This document shows, one piece after another, positions 25,701 through 33,505 of a stretch of DNA of 54,171 bases. Each line of letters opens with the position of its first letter. The stretch's first letter is position 1. The notes below the pieces were generated by a model. The model did no database searches. It was not told the origin of the DNA and saw only the letters and a list, made by a program, of their open reading frames with translations. The stretch comes from Oscillospiraceae bacterium (GTDB lineage Bacteria > Bacillota > Clostridia > UBA1212), in NCBI GenBank assembly GCA_015069195.1, contig SVJA01000005.1, forward strand, positions 74,860 through 129,030, written 5' to 3'. A program made the translations under genes and the position numbers.

Positions 25701-26754
25701 AATCTATCGTAGGTTCGAAAGCAGCATATGTTGTGCCAGTAACGGCATTCTTTATTTCGTCGAGATTGTAACCTAGAGCAATCTTTGCAGCAACTTTAGC
25801 AATCGGATAACCTGTAGCTTTTGAAGCAAGAGCTGAAGATCTGGAAACACGAGGGTTAACCTCGATAACCGCATATTCGAATGAATCGGGTTTCAATGCA
25901 AACTGACAGTTACAAGCACCCTCAACCCCAAGAGCAGTAACGATATCAAGAGCCGCATTTCTGAGCATTGAAAACTCTACGTTTGAAAGTGTAACAGCAG
26001 GAGCAACAACTATACTGTCACCTGTGTGTACACCAACCGGGTCAAGGTTTTCCATAGAACATACTGTAATAGCATTTCCCACATGGTCACGGATAACCTC
26101 AAACTCAATTTCTTTCCAACCTGAGATACATTTTTCAACGAGAACCTGTGTGATAGGTGAAAGTTTAAGACCTCTCTCACATATCTCAAGAAGCTCTGCA
26201 TCAGTATATGCAATACCGCCGCCGCTTCCTCCAAGCGTAAATGCAGGACGAATGATAACAGGGAGACCTATTGTCTTTGTGAACTCTACGGCATCCTCTA
26301 CCGTTGTAACAACCTTCGAAGGAATACAAGGCTGACCGATGCTCTCCATTGTATCTTTGAACATCTGTCTGTCCTCTGCTTTATCAATAGTCTCCGGTGA
26401 AACGCCCAAAAGTCTTACACCGTGTGCATCAAAGAAGCCTTCCTTCGCAAGCTGCATACACATCGTAAGACCTGTCTGTCCTCCGAAACCCGCCAAAACG
26501 CTGTCCGGTTTTTCCTGCTCTATAATTCTTCTGATTGTAACAAGATTCAAAGGCTCGATATAAATTTTATCAGCCATTGCGCTGTCCGTCATAATCGTAG
26601 CAGGGTTTGAGTTTATAAGAACTATCTCAATTCCGTCCTCCTGCATAGCACGGCAACACTGTGTACCCGCGTAGTCAAACTCGGCTGCCTGTCCGATAAC
26701 GATAGGACCTGAACCGATTACAAGAACTTTTTTTACAGATTTATCAAGCGGCAT
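22702..26754 (-). CDS. carB-dapF: CarB-DapF fusion: carbamoyl-phosphate synthase large subunit joined to diaminopimelate epimerase
   Basis: One uninterrupted 1350-residue frame. Residues 1 to about 1071 are a complete CarB: two ATP-grasp halves, each starting with a GSGPI.IGQ motif (VLVIGSGPIVIGQAAEFDY; VMVIGSGPIRIGQGIEFDY), then the MGS-like allosteric domain (AGTAEVLRKIG... KRDSVKIRRKA). Residues 1072-1350 are a complete DapF: KMQGNASDY, MAGNAIRC (Cys1150) and ACGTGAC (Cys1293), the two catalytic cysteines. CarB makes carbamoyl phosphate for arginine and pyrimidines; DapF makes meso-DAP for lysine and peptidoglycan. There is almost no linker. carA is not adjacent. GGAGGT precedes the ATG. 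A promoter, small ORF and terminator lie upstream. Confidence 0.93.
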   Translation of the reverse strand: MPLDKSVKKVLVIGSGPIVIGQAAEFDYAGTQCCRAMQEDGIEIVLINSNPATIMTDSAMADKIYIEPLNLVTIRRIIEQEKPDSVLAGFGGQTGLTMCMQLAKEGFFDAHGVRLLGVSPETIDKAEDRQMFKDTMESIGQPCIPSKVVTTVEDAVEFTKTIGLPVIIRPAFTLGGSGGGIAYTDAELLEICERGLKLSPITQVLVEKCISGWKEIEFEVIRDHVGNAITVCSMENLDPVGVHTGDSIVVAPAVTLSNVEFSMLRNAALDIVTALGVEGACNCQFALKPDSFEYAVIEVNPRVSRSSALASKATGYPIAKVAAKIALGYNLDEIKNAVTGTTYAAFEPTIDYLCLKFPKWPFDKFVYADRRIGTQMKATGEVMSIADNFEAALIKAVRGAEISVDTMNMPKMKEFTDEELEALILKVTDERIFAVYELIKRGTPIERLNELTKIDIWFLAKFRNLCEYEKSIENCELTYEQYLQGKKYGYTNKALERLSGHKVAHKLTPVYKMVDTCASEFSAGTPYFYGIFDDPACGSHNDALDFVNKGEKQKVMVIGSGPIRIGQGIEFDYASVHCVHALRKMGYETIIVNNNPETVSTDFDTGDRLYFEPVCEEDVLNIIDIEKPIGVVVAFGGQTAIKLNKVLEGHGVKLIGSSADTIDMAEDRERFENLLESLNILRPKGHTVLTVEEALKAANDLTYPVLMRPSYVLGGQNMIIASSDDEIVEYMHIILSSNKDNPVLIDKYISGIECELDAICDGDDILIPGIMEHVERTGIHSGDSIAVYPAQHIEDDMRKVIIDTTERICRGLNAVGLVNIQYIVKGNELYVIEVNPRASRTVPYISKVTGVPMCDLATATSLGAKLKDLGYGTGIYKESPYVAIKVPVFSFEKLTDVDTQLGPEMKSTGEVLGIGNTFEEALYKGLISSGSTMTKKGGVFISVRNLDKHEIGAIAKKFSSLGMDIYSTAGTAEVLRKIGLEVTDIGKIHEGQGTNVIDLLESGKISYVISTSAKGRDPKRDSVKIRRKASSLGIPCLTAIDTANALVDSLMSRYSLSNIELVNIADMRSDRISLKFTKMQGNASDYIFINCMEQNISSPEFLATYLSERHTGVGADGIVLIEKSDVADAKMRMFNLDGSEGKMAGNAIRCVAKYLFDNKIVKTELMTIETRSGVKRCKVFTMNGIVSRVKVDMDKVILDSAKVPTTIDADIVVNYPVEIGGNTYNINCVSVGNPHCVTFVDYVDAVDVKKIGPDFEYCELFPERINAEFVQVIDKNTLKMRAWERGSGETLACGTGACAAVVAATLNGFCEKGEDIKVITLGGELIVNYNDKRVTLTGSAKKVYDGEVVV

Positions 26755-26814
26755 ATCTGTAACCTCCGTTTAAAATATATATTTGGCAAAAGAAATCGCG
26801 GTTATCTTTAGTTA

Positions 26815-26863
26815 GAAAAAAACCGCTGATACAACCTTTTCTCAAAGGAATATCAAGCGGCAA
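26815..26863 (-). terminator. candidate attenuator upstream of carB-dapF
   Basis: On the minus strand CCGC(T)TGATA pairs with TATCAGCGG (arms about 26851-26860 and 26823-26831), with an inner CCTTT/AAAGG helix, followed by TTTTTTT. This intrinsic terminator lies between the promoter at 27034-27062 and the carB start at 26754, so it must be read through for expression. The leader ORF stop falls inside the 5' arm. Confidence 0.7.
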
Positions 26864-26987
26864 TAATAAAATGCTGAAATACAGGAAACAAATCCCCTAC
26901 ACAAAGCTCATACGAACAAGAATGAGTCGATGAATATGTGCAAAACTTGTCCTTATTCTGTTTTTTTGTCATCTCGTAAGATTTCAA
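26853..26987 (-). CDS. possible leader peptide, 44 residues
   Basis: The TTG start at 26987 is preceded by a GAGGT site seven bases upstream. The peptide starts MKSYEMTKKQNKDKF and ends FQHFIIAA, with the TGA inside the 5' arm of the following terminator. This is the geometry of a translation-controlled attenuator, but no single amino acid dominates (three Cys, several Ser and Tyr), so the sensed signal is unclear. It may be a chance frame. Confidence 0.4.
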   Translation of the reverse strand: MKSYEMTKKQNKDKFCTYSSTHSCSYELCVGDLFPVFQHFIIAA

Positions 26988-27033
26988 AACAGCTACCTCG
27001 TTTTCTTGGAATTATTACTTTTACCGACATAAA

Positions 27034-27062
27034 AGTATAGTATTTCTGAGCATATTTGTCAA
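27034..27062 (-). promoter_or_regulatory. promoter of the carB-dapF unit
   Basis: On the minus strand TTGACA (27062-27057), a 17-base spacer and TATACT (27039-27034). The resulting untranslated leader would be about 270 bases long. Confidence 0.75.
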
Positions 27063-27151
27063 ATATTTTTCGTCAAAAAACGACACTGTTTTGTGATATT
27101 TTTTATAAAAATTTTATTACATAGGAGTTTGAATAATTTCTACGATAATCA

Positions 27152-27179
27152 TTGAAAAAAAATGTGAAATCATTATAAT
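27152..27179 (+). promoter_or_regulatory. promoter of the DUF951 gene
   Basis: TTGAAA (27152-27157), a 16-base spacer and TATAAT (27174-27179), 34 bases before the ATG. Confidence 0.65.
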
Positions 27180-27213
27180 AGTTTTACAAATCATATGAGA
27201 TTCGGAGGTACAA

Positions 27214-27402
27214 ATGGCACTCGAAAATTACGGACTCGGTTCACATATATTGTTAAAGAAACAGCACCCCTGCGGAAGTTACGAGTGGGAGATCATACGA
27301 ATAGGCGCAGACTTTAAAATCAAATGTTGCACTTGCGGACATATAATTATGATTCCGCGAAACAAACTTGAAAAAAGTCTTTCACCGCAAGTAAAAAAAT
27401 AA
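27214..27402 (+). CDS. DUF951 family protein
   Basis: A 62-residue protein with the DUF951 signature: YGLGSHILLKKQHPCGSYEWEIIRIGADFKIKC followed by CTCGHIIMIPRNKLEKS. The cysteines (CC.CG) suggest a small metal-binding or beta-barrel nucleic-acid-binding fold, but function is unknown. The length and start (CGGAGG eight bases upstream of the ATG) are normal. DUF951 genes are found across Bacillota, often near chromosome-segregation genes. Here it is alone, divergent from carB-dapF and followed by two tRNAs. Confidence 0.9.
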   Translation: MALENYGLGSHILLKKQHPCGSYEWEIIRIGADFKIKCCTCGHIIMIPRNKLEKSLSPQVKK

Positions 27403-27489
27403 ATACTGGACACCTAAGTCTATGTATGATAGAATACCGCTGTTGTTTGATACAGACCGCTTATTCGTTATACACAAGCAACGTGTTTT

Positions 27490-27560
27490 GCGGGTGTAGT
27501 TCAATGGCAGAATTCCGGCTTCCCAAGCCGATTACGGGGGTTCGATTCCCCTCACCCGCT
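27490..27560 (+). tRNA. tRNA-Gly (anticodon CCC)
   Basis: 71 bases. The acceptor stem pairs GCGGGTG (27490-27496) with CACCCGC (27553-27559), and the discriminator is T. The anticodon loop TTCCCAA gives CCC; the T-loop is GTTCGATTC. A candidate promoter (TTGATA, 16 bases, TATACA) lies at about 27454-27481. CCA is not encoded. Confidence 0.93.
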
Positions 27561-27572
27561 TATATAGAATAT

Positions 27573-27645
27573 GCCTCCATAGCTCAGTAGGTAGAGCGCA
27601 TCCATGGTAAGGATGAGGTCATCGGTTCGATCCCGATTGGAGGCT
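27573..27645 (+). tRNA. tRNA-Thr (anticodon GGT)
   Basis: 73 bases. The acceptor stem pairs GCCTCCA (27573-27579) with TGGAGGC (27638-27644), and the discriminator is T. The anticodon loop ATGGTAA between CATCC and GGATG gives GGT. It lies 12 bases after tRNA-Gly, in the same transcript, and ends at a terminator. Confidence 0.93.
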
Positions 27646-27646
27646 T

Positions 27647-27690
27647 AAAAAAATCGGCATATCGTTTGATATGCCGATTTTTTATTTAAA
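27647..27690 (+). terminator. terminator of the tRNA-Gly/tRNA-Thr unit, bidirectional
   Basis: aaaaaatcggcatatc and its complement form a 16-bp stem (about 27648-27663 and 27668-27683) with a GTTT loop and T/A runs on both sides. It also serves the convergent gene at 27702. Confidence 0.9.
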
Positions 27691-27701
27691 TTACTTAAAA
27701 C

Positions 27702-28859
27702 TTATCTGAATATCCATTTCCTTTTATCAACCACAACACTCAGCATAAAAAGAAATACACACGCTATCGCCACAGGCGGAGTGACATCAGAAGTGTCGGG
27801 GTTTTGGAAATTATAAAGTTCAATTATTGGAGTCTGGTCAATATCGGGATATATTCCGTCAGCGTGAGTCTTAGCAAAGCTCATATGCCTTTCTAAACCG
27901 GAACTTAGATATAAATCAACTTTCCAATTATCATCAAATAAATTATCCGTCGTTAAGCACAGGCCAAACGGTTTATTATTGTTAATTTGCTCGGAACGTA
28001 AATAAAGATTTGTACTACGCGGATATTTACTGTCAATCCGGTGAGCAGAGGAAGTGTAAACTTTAATAGTGTCTATCTCAACAGAGAAACCGTAAAGTTC
28101 TGACAATTCTCTTTCAACAATCGGTTTTATGACTTGCGGATATACGGGAGAAACATATCCGAGACGCACAACCTCATCTCCCGGGTTCTCCGGAGTGATA
28201 TTTCCTTCTTTATTCTCGTACGCAGGACAAATCCAATTTAATAAACTGCCACCGCTTATACGCCAACCATCTTCGGTACTTACCAAAGTATAATTTATAA
28301 GGGGTCTGGCAGCTCCTCCCTCACTACGCCCTGTTGAAAAGGATATTCGTGTGGTAACCTCTACGGTATCAGATTTAGAATATGTCACCACAAATGCATC
28401 GGGAGCATCATTTAAAAAATAATAACTTAATTGAATTAGAAGTCCATCATCTTCATCTTCGCACCAATTGTTATCAAGGAAGTACGCTTTACCATTATGA
28501 TTGATAAGCAATCCCAATGTATGGCCTGTACCCTTACCGAGTTCTATCGCATACTCATATATATCTTCCGTATAAATACTTTTCGCCCAATTTTCCCAAA
28601 ATGAATATTCGGAATACTCAGCTTTTGCCGGATAATATTTTACCGAAGTTCCGTTTCTATCCAATACAAGCGGCTCAGAATTATTATCAACATATTCATC
28701 CGCATCATAATTAACTGCGGTGAAAAGTTTTACTGCGGATTCTATAAATTCGTTTGCAGTAGCCTTATCCATGTCTGCATTCTCAGCAGAAACCGAAATC
28801 GGAGCCATCAAAGTTATTAAAATTACTACAGCCAAACACAATAACAATCTCTTTGTCAT
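27702..28859 (-). CDS. secreted protein with NPDTSD wall-sorting tail
   Basis: About 385 residues from the ATG at 28859, chosen because GGAGGTG lies eight bases before it; an upstream frame start at 28880 lacks a site. It has a signal peptide (MTKRLLLCLAVVILITLMAPISVSA), an extracellular domain of about 330 residues with no recognised fold, then NPDTSD, a hydrophobic stretch (PPVAIACVFLFMLSVVV) and DKRKWIFR. That tail layout is a sortase-type sorting signal of the NPxT class common in Clostridia. The neighbour upstream encodes a large secreted peptidase-like protein, so the two may act together on the surface. Function is unknown. Confidence 0.7.
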   Translation of the reverse strand: MTKRLLLCLAVVILITLMAPISVSAENADMDKATANEFIESAVKLFTAVNYDADEYVDNNSEPLVLDRNGTSVKYYPAKAEYSEYSFWENWAKSIYTEDIYEYAIELGKGTGHTLGLLINHNGKAYFLDNNWCEDEDDGLLIQLSYYFLNDAPDAFVVTYSKSDTVEVTTRISFSTGRSEGGAARPLINYTLVSTEDGWRISGGSLLNWICPAYENKEGNITPENPGDEVVRLGYVSPVYPQVIKPIVERELSELYGFSVEIDTIKVYTSSAHRIDSKYPRSTNLYLRSEQINNNKPFGLCLTTDNLFDDNWKVDLYLSSGLERHMSFAKTHADGIYPDIDQTPIIELYNFQNPDTSDVTPPVAIACVFLFMLSVVVDKRKWIFR

Positions 28860-28928
28860 AAAAAACACCTCCATGCACAATAATAAATTTATTTACTTAG
28901 ATTATATCACAGCCATATTTTATGTCAA

Positions 28929-31424
28929 TCAAGCAACATTCCTAATCAAAGTAGTAGACTTTTTAAACAAATACACAATGTTAAGAGGAACATCAATTAC
29001 CGCACTACCACCATTGCCTGGTTCAGAATCGTAATGCGGATCAACTATCACAACGCGAGTCTGTCCTGATAAATCAACATATAATCCGGTTATTACAATA
29101 AAATGTCCATCAGTGTTGTAATTAAAAGGCGGCATTGTTATTCCATCAAATTCTATATGCATAATAACTGGGTAACCTGCATTAACGTTTGCAACAATGC
29201 TTTGTTGAAAACTGTCCATTGAATTAGTGGTTGCGTATCTATAAGTATCCGGATAAAAATTTTGACCAATGAGCAAATTGCAATAATAATTCAAAGACAG
29301 CTGAATATGTTCATTTCCGTAATCAGGGTTATCAAGCAATTCAAATCCCTTATTACGAATGGTAGCATCTGAAAGATTTGACACATCAGCCCCTAAGTAA
29401 TCTAAAATCATTTTTGCACTTGCTGCACCACATGTATTGTTAGCATCCTGCCAATCATGTGTTACATCCAATGAATACAGTTGCATCTTCCAATAACAAC
29501 CGGAAGAAGTCGTGAACGGAAGTATAGATATCGCAGAATTCGACGTAGTAGGATTAGCCGCATGCAAATAACTATAAAAATATTCACATATGTAGTATTT
29601 ACCCCCTACATCTACTATATACCATCGTGTCGAATACATATGGGTATCATCAGCATCAGAAAATGTAAGTGAATTATTTAAATATTTTCCGTTTGATAGA
29701 TTTTTAAAAGTATAACCATACCCTGTATATTCAACTTTAAATAAGTTATCAAGACTATACATAGTACTCACATAACCACTATTCGTTTTAGGATAATTAC
29801 GGCTAGCTACACTACCCGCCTTCAGCTGTATTCCTGAACCAGTTGATGCTAAATTATAACTTGAAACAGTTGTCTTAGTAGCATATGGTGAAATCATATA
29901 AATGCCACCGGAAACAATACTGTCTGATTCATAATCATTATAAGATAATAATAAACGTGGATATTTCGAAGCATCATATGTATTTGAAGTATGGAGCAAA
30001 ACATTCGCATCAGAACCGCCTCCTGTCAAAACCATTCTAATCCCCTTATGTAAATCCCCTGAAACATAACTTCCGCTTTTACAGTTCTGGAAAATATTAG
30101 TCAAATTCACTTGAACAAACGTCGAAGTAGAACGTATACCAACAGATAAAGTTTCATATGACGAATCATATCCATTTAAAATACTCAAGTATTCACTTTG
30201 AGAAAGTGTAGTCATAACCTCCCAATCAACAGTTTGAGGACAAACTTTTGCATAAGCAATATCTGTTACCTCCGGAGCTCCCCAAGTATAAAAATACAAA
30301 GAAGAACCCTTGAAATTTTCCCCAATATCATTTAGAACCGGTACAAGATTAGGAAATTTTACAAGGCCTGCTTGACTTTGAGTCAAACGAATATTAGGAG
30401 CAGATATAAGGCTTCCGGGAAAGTCCGAATAATTCATTGCAATATAAGTTTCTGAAATATTTCTGCCCGAATAAAAATCCCTGCCCGCAAAGTATATTAT
30501 CGGGTCAATTATTACAGGATACTGTGTATCTTCAGCCTGCATAAAATCAACAGGAACATTTATTGTAATTCTATATTTTTGGTTTTCGACAATCGTTTCA
30601 CAAGATAATGTACCATATACAGACTTATGATTACTATCATAAACAAATACGTCACCAAAGGAAGATACCATATTGTCGCCATCATATATTCCTACAATTC
30701 CTTCGGTCTTATCAACAGAAAGACCATTTGTTTCACATATAAACTCAAACTCTTCTATTCCAAGATTCTCATTAACAATTATATCATCCTTGACACCGGT
30801 AAATGTTGAATTGTACTTTATGTCTATGCCATCACAAAAAGCATTTTCGTAAATAACAGTGTCATCAGTTATTTTCGCTTCTGCAGCATAAGGATTACAG
30901 TACTCAGGATAAATTTTTATTTCGATATCATCATACAATGAAACTACTCCATCTGAAATTTTAGATGGGTATTTTGTTACAATGTCATTATCTTTACTCA
31001 CATACTCATATAGAGGGAGATCTTCACTAATTAAATTCTTTCCCTTAATGGTTTTCGCATCAAGAGACCAAAGATCATATATTTTATTACTTTTGTCTCT
31101 AACGACACCATCATAATCAGTATACTTTACATCGATAGGGAAAATATTCATAGAGTATGTACCATCATTCATAAAATACTTTATTACATTTAGCGGTTCT
31201 TCGTTAGAATCAGCACGCATCACCACTTTCTCAGCAAAGTCTGAATCAGTCGTAACAACTTCCGGAAACTTTTCAAACTCAAATAAAGACTCTTCTACTG
31301 TTGACACAATGCCATCTTCTGTTTCAATATAATCCATTGCAGTTGCAGGGAAACACGTCATACCTGAAATAATCAATGTGATACAAATAAACAAACACAT
31401 AATTGATTTTCTGATTTTCTTCAT
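28929..31424 (-). CDS. large secreted protein with WapA/DNRLRE-like region and C39-like cysteine peptidase domain
   Basis: Encodes 831 residues: a signal peptide (1-29); an N-terminal region (50-310) like that before Rhs/WapA shells (ITINVPVDFM... YPVIIDPI); a DNRLRE-like jelly-roll region (315-500, IRLTQSQAGLVKFPNL); a possible ricin-type trefoil (503-650, YTFKNLSNGKYLNN); and a C-terminal C39-like papain-fold peptidase (655-825). Catalytic residues are probably Cys665 (NTCGAASAKMIL), His774 (TDGHFIVITG) and Asp795 (VIVDPHY). This gene and its neighbour are visibly more AT-rich than the flanking housekeeping genes. It could be a wall-degrading enzyme, a bacteriocin-processing enzyme or a toxin. 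No immunity gene was recognised. Confidence 0.75.
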   Translation of the reverse strand: MKKIRKSIMCLFICITLIISGMTCFPATAMDYIETEDGIVSTVEESLFEFEKFPEVVTTDSDFAEKVVMRADSNEEPLNVIKYFMNDGTYSMNIFPIDVKYTDYDGVVRDKSNKIYDLWSLDAKTIKGKNLISEDLPLYEYVSKDNDIVTKYPSKISDGVVSLYDDIEIKIYPEYCNPYAAEAKITDDTVIYENAFCDGIDIKYNSTFTGVKDDIIVNENLGIEEFEFICETNGLSVDKTEGIVGIYDGDNMVSSFGDVFVYDSNHKSVYGTLSCETIVENQKYRITINVPVDFMQAEDTQYPVIIDPIIYFAGRDFYSGRNISETYIAMNYSDFPGSLISAPNIRLTQSQAGLVKFPNLVPVLNDIGENFKGSSLYFYTWGAPEVTDIAYAKVCPQTVDWEVMTTLSQSEYLSILNGYDSSYETLSVGIRSTSTFVQVNLTNIFQNCKSGSYVSGDLHKGIRMVLTGGGSDANVLLHTSNTYDASKYPRLLLSYNDYESDSIVSGGIYMISPYATKTTVSSYNLASTGSGIQLKAGSVASRNYPKTNSGYVSTMYSLDNLFKVEYTGYGYTFKNLSNGKYLNNSLTFSDADDTHMYSTRWYIVDVGGKYYICEYFYSYLHAANPTTSNSAISILPFTTSSGCYWKMQLYSLDVTHDWQDANNTCGAASAKMILDYLGADVSNLSDATIRNKGFELLDNPDYGNEHIQLSLNYYCNLLIGQNFYPDTYRYATTNSMDSFQQSIVANVNAGYPVIMHIEFDGITMPPFNYNTDGHFIVITGLYVDLSGQTRVVIVDPHYDSEPGNGGSAVIDVPLNIVYLFKKSTTLIRNVA

Positions 31425-31584
31425 TTTCTTACCTCCGATATAATTTAATAGGATTCGTACATATATAGTACTTCACACTTAAAACATATCATCATAATAA
31501 ATATATCCCAACACTTGAAGTACACATTTACACAAAATTAAAACTATTTATATCAAACATACATCAATTATTTCACACTCAACA

Positions 31585-31636
31585 AAACAAAAAAGCGATT
31601 CGACATCACCCAGGACATCGAATCGCTCCGTTCTTT
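31585..31636 (-). terminator. terminator after the pit-DUF47 unit
   Basis: agcgattcga (31594-31603) pairs with tcgaatcgct (31618-31627) and is followed on the minus strand by TTTTTTGTTTTG. Confidence 0.85.
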
Positions 31637-31649
31637 TAATCAGACAATA

Positions 31650-32273
31650 TTAAGTATTCTTCATTACGATAGTACCGACGGTATCTGCTACATGCTCACA
31701 AGCATCTACGCAGTTTTCCATAAGCTCGTAAAGTTTACGCCATGCGAGAACTTTAACAAAATTATCTTTATTTTCCAACATAATGTTTCTTGTAGACTCA
31801 AGATAGATAACATCACATTCTTCTTCAACGTTGCTGAGTTCGATTATGAGATCGTGAAGTTTTGCAGGCTTTTTAAAATGCTCAAGTTCTGTTATAAGTG
31901 ATTTCATAATTTTAGCGGTAGCTGCAATCTTCTTCGAAAACTCAATCGCCTCGGGAGTAACTTCTTTAACGTCATCAATATAGAAACGCTGCATAACCTC
32001 TTCGATATTGTCCGCAACATCATCAATCTTGTAGCTCATTTCAGCAAGGTCTTCTCTGTCAAACGGGGTAACGAATGCTTTTGCCAGAGCTTCTGACATA
32101 GCGTGTTTCTGCTTATCTGCAGCATGCTCGATTTCATGCATTTTTGTTATCATTTCTTTTATGCTTTCGGAATTGTATGAAGTCATACACTCTACCAAAT
32201 AATCAGCAGCCTTGCAGCAGTAATCTGCAGCAGTTGTAAGATTTTCAAAATAAAAACGATCTGATTTTGCCAT
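31650..32273 (-). CDS. DUF47 (PhoU-like) accessory protein of the phosphate transporter
   Basis: A 207-residue all-helical protein with PhoU-like features: EIEHAADKQKHAM, FVTPFDREDLAEMSYKIDDVADNIEE and CVDACEHVADTVGTI. These EADxxxH/DxxxD patterns form metal clusters in the family. DUF47 proteins pair with Pit permeases and probably regulate them. The length is typical. It lies 58 bases downstream of pit on the same strand and ends at a strong terminator, which supports a two-gene operon. Confidence 0.93.
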   Translation of the reverse strand: MAKSDRFYFENLTTAADYCCKAADYLVECMTSYNSESIKEMITKMHEIEHAADKQKHAMSEALAKAFVTPFDREDLAEMSYKIDDVADNIEEVMQRFYIDDVKEVTPEAIEFSKKIAATAKIMKSLITELEHFKKPAKLHDLIIELSNVEEECDVIYLESTRNIMLENKDNFVKVLAWRKLYELMENCVDACEHVADTVGTIVMKNT

Positions 32274-32331
32274 AATTATTATCCTTTCTATGTATACGAA
32301 TAAATTTCAATTCTATTAAAAATGTATGTTT

Positions 32332-33399
32332 TTATATGAATATCGCCATAAATATTTTTGCGAAAACAAATGCAAGCAATCCGCAACCCGGGAATGTCAA
32401 TATCCAGGCAAGCAGCATTTCTTTTACGACAGAAAAGTTTATCGCAGATATACGTTTAACAGCACCTACACCCATAATAGCTGTAGTCTTTGCATGAGTT
32501 GTAGATACAGGAATACCGAACACGGAGCTTAAAAGCAAACATACCGACGCCGATATATCAGCGGAAAAGCCCTGATACTTTTCAAGTTTTACCATATCCA
32601 TACCTACAGACTTTATAATCTTCTTTCCGCCGAGAGATGTTCCTAGCGCCATAACTATAGAACATACTGCGATAATCCATGCCGGCATCTCTATCGATAC
32701 ACCATCCGGCGACTGACCGTTTGTGAGGAGGACACAGAGAAGTATAACACCCATAAACTTAAGTCCGTCCTGTGCACCGTGCATAAAACTCATAGAAGCA
32801 GCACCGACAATCTGAGCACCTTTGAAAAATGTTTCTGTCTTGGAACGTTGCACCTTTCGGAATATCAAAACAACCAACTTACAAACAGACCAACCTACTA
32901 CAAAGCCGAGTACAAGTGATATGCCGAGACCGTATACAACTTTTATCCATTCAGCACCGTTTATGCCTGACAGACTTCCGTTCTGAACGGCAAGTGCACC
33001 ACCTGTAATGCCAGCAATAAGAGCATGGCTCTCACTGGTAGGAATACCGAACATCCAAGCAGCAGTAGCCCACACAACTATGGCAAACAGCGCCGCACTC
33101 AGTGCAATAATAGCCTTTTCGTAGTCATCTCCGAAATCAACCATTTTGGTAATGGTATTTGCGACCGCAGGGCTTATCTTACTCATAACAAAAACGCCTA
33201 AAAAATTAAACACAGCCGACATCAATATAGCGGCTTTAGCAGGCATACATCGCGTAACAACACAAGTAGCAATCGCATTCGGGGCATCCGTCCATCCGTT
33301 TACGAGAATAACTCCCAACGTAAGTACAATGGCAGCAAACAGCAACGGATTCTGCGTCATCTGCGCCCAGAAAGCGCCTAACGATAAATCTAACTCCAT
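32332..33399 (-). CDS. pit: low-affinity inorganic phosphate transporter (Pit family)
   Basis: About 355 residues with roughly ten membrane helices in two inverted halves. Each half carries a family signature: GWTDAPNAIATCVVTRCM near the N-terminus and GIPVSTTHAKTTAIMGVGA near the C-terminus, with GIPTSESHALIAGITGGAL and SMSFMHGAQDGLKFMG between. It imports metal-phosphate with protons. The start is set at the ATG at 33399, which has TTGGAGGAAC just upstream; the frame is open to 33420. It is followed by its DUF47 partner. Confidence 0.95.
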   Translation of the reverse strand: MELDLSLGAFWAQMTQNPLLFAAIVLTLGVILVNGWTDAPNAIATCVVTRCMPAKAAILMSAVFNFLGVFVMSKISPAVANTITKMVDFGDDYEKAIIALSAALFAIVVWATAAWMFGIPTSESHALIAGITGGALAVQNGSLSGINGAEWIKVVYGLGISLVLGFVVGWSVCKLVVLIFRKVQRSKTETFFKGAQIVGAASMSFMHGAQDGLKFMGVILLCVLLTNGQSPDGVSIEMPAWIIAVCSIVMALGTSLGGKKIIKSVGMDMVKLEKYQGFSADISASVCLLLSSVFGIPVSTTHAKTTAIMGVGAVKRISAINFSVVKEMLLAWILTFPGCGLLAFVFAKIFMAIFI

Positions 33400-33505
33400 T
33401 TGTTCCTCCAAAAGAATCAAATATATTTTTACTTCTTCAGCAAGTCAAATTTCGACATGCACAGACATTTTAACACAGGTTAGATTCTTTGTATAGAAAA
33501 AAATG

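Noticed and set aside
25240-25776. 178-codon plus-strand frame inside carB
   Set aside because: Antisense shadow of a highly conserved gene, without start signals.
26863-27030. PyrR binding loop or T-box in the carB-dapF leader
   Set aside because: The short AUCU/AGAU hairpin near 26980 lacks the PyrR consensus, and there is no T-box sequence.
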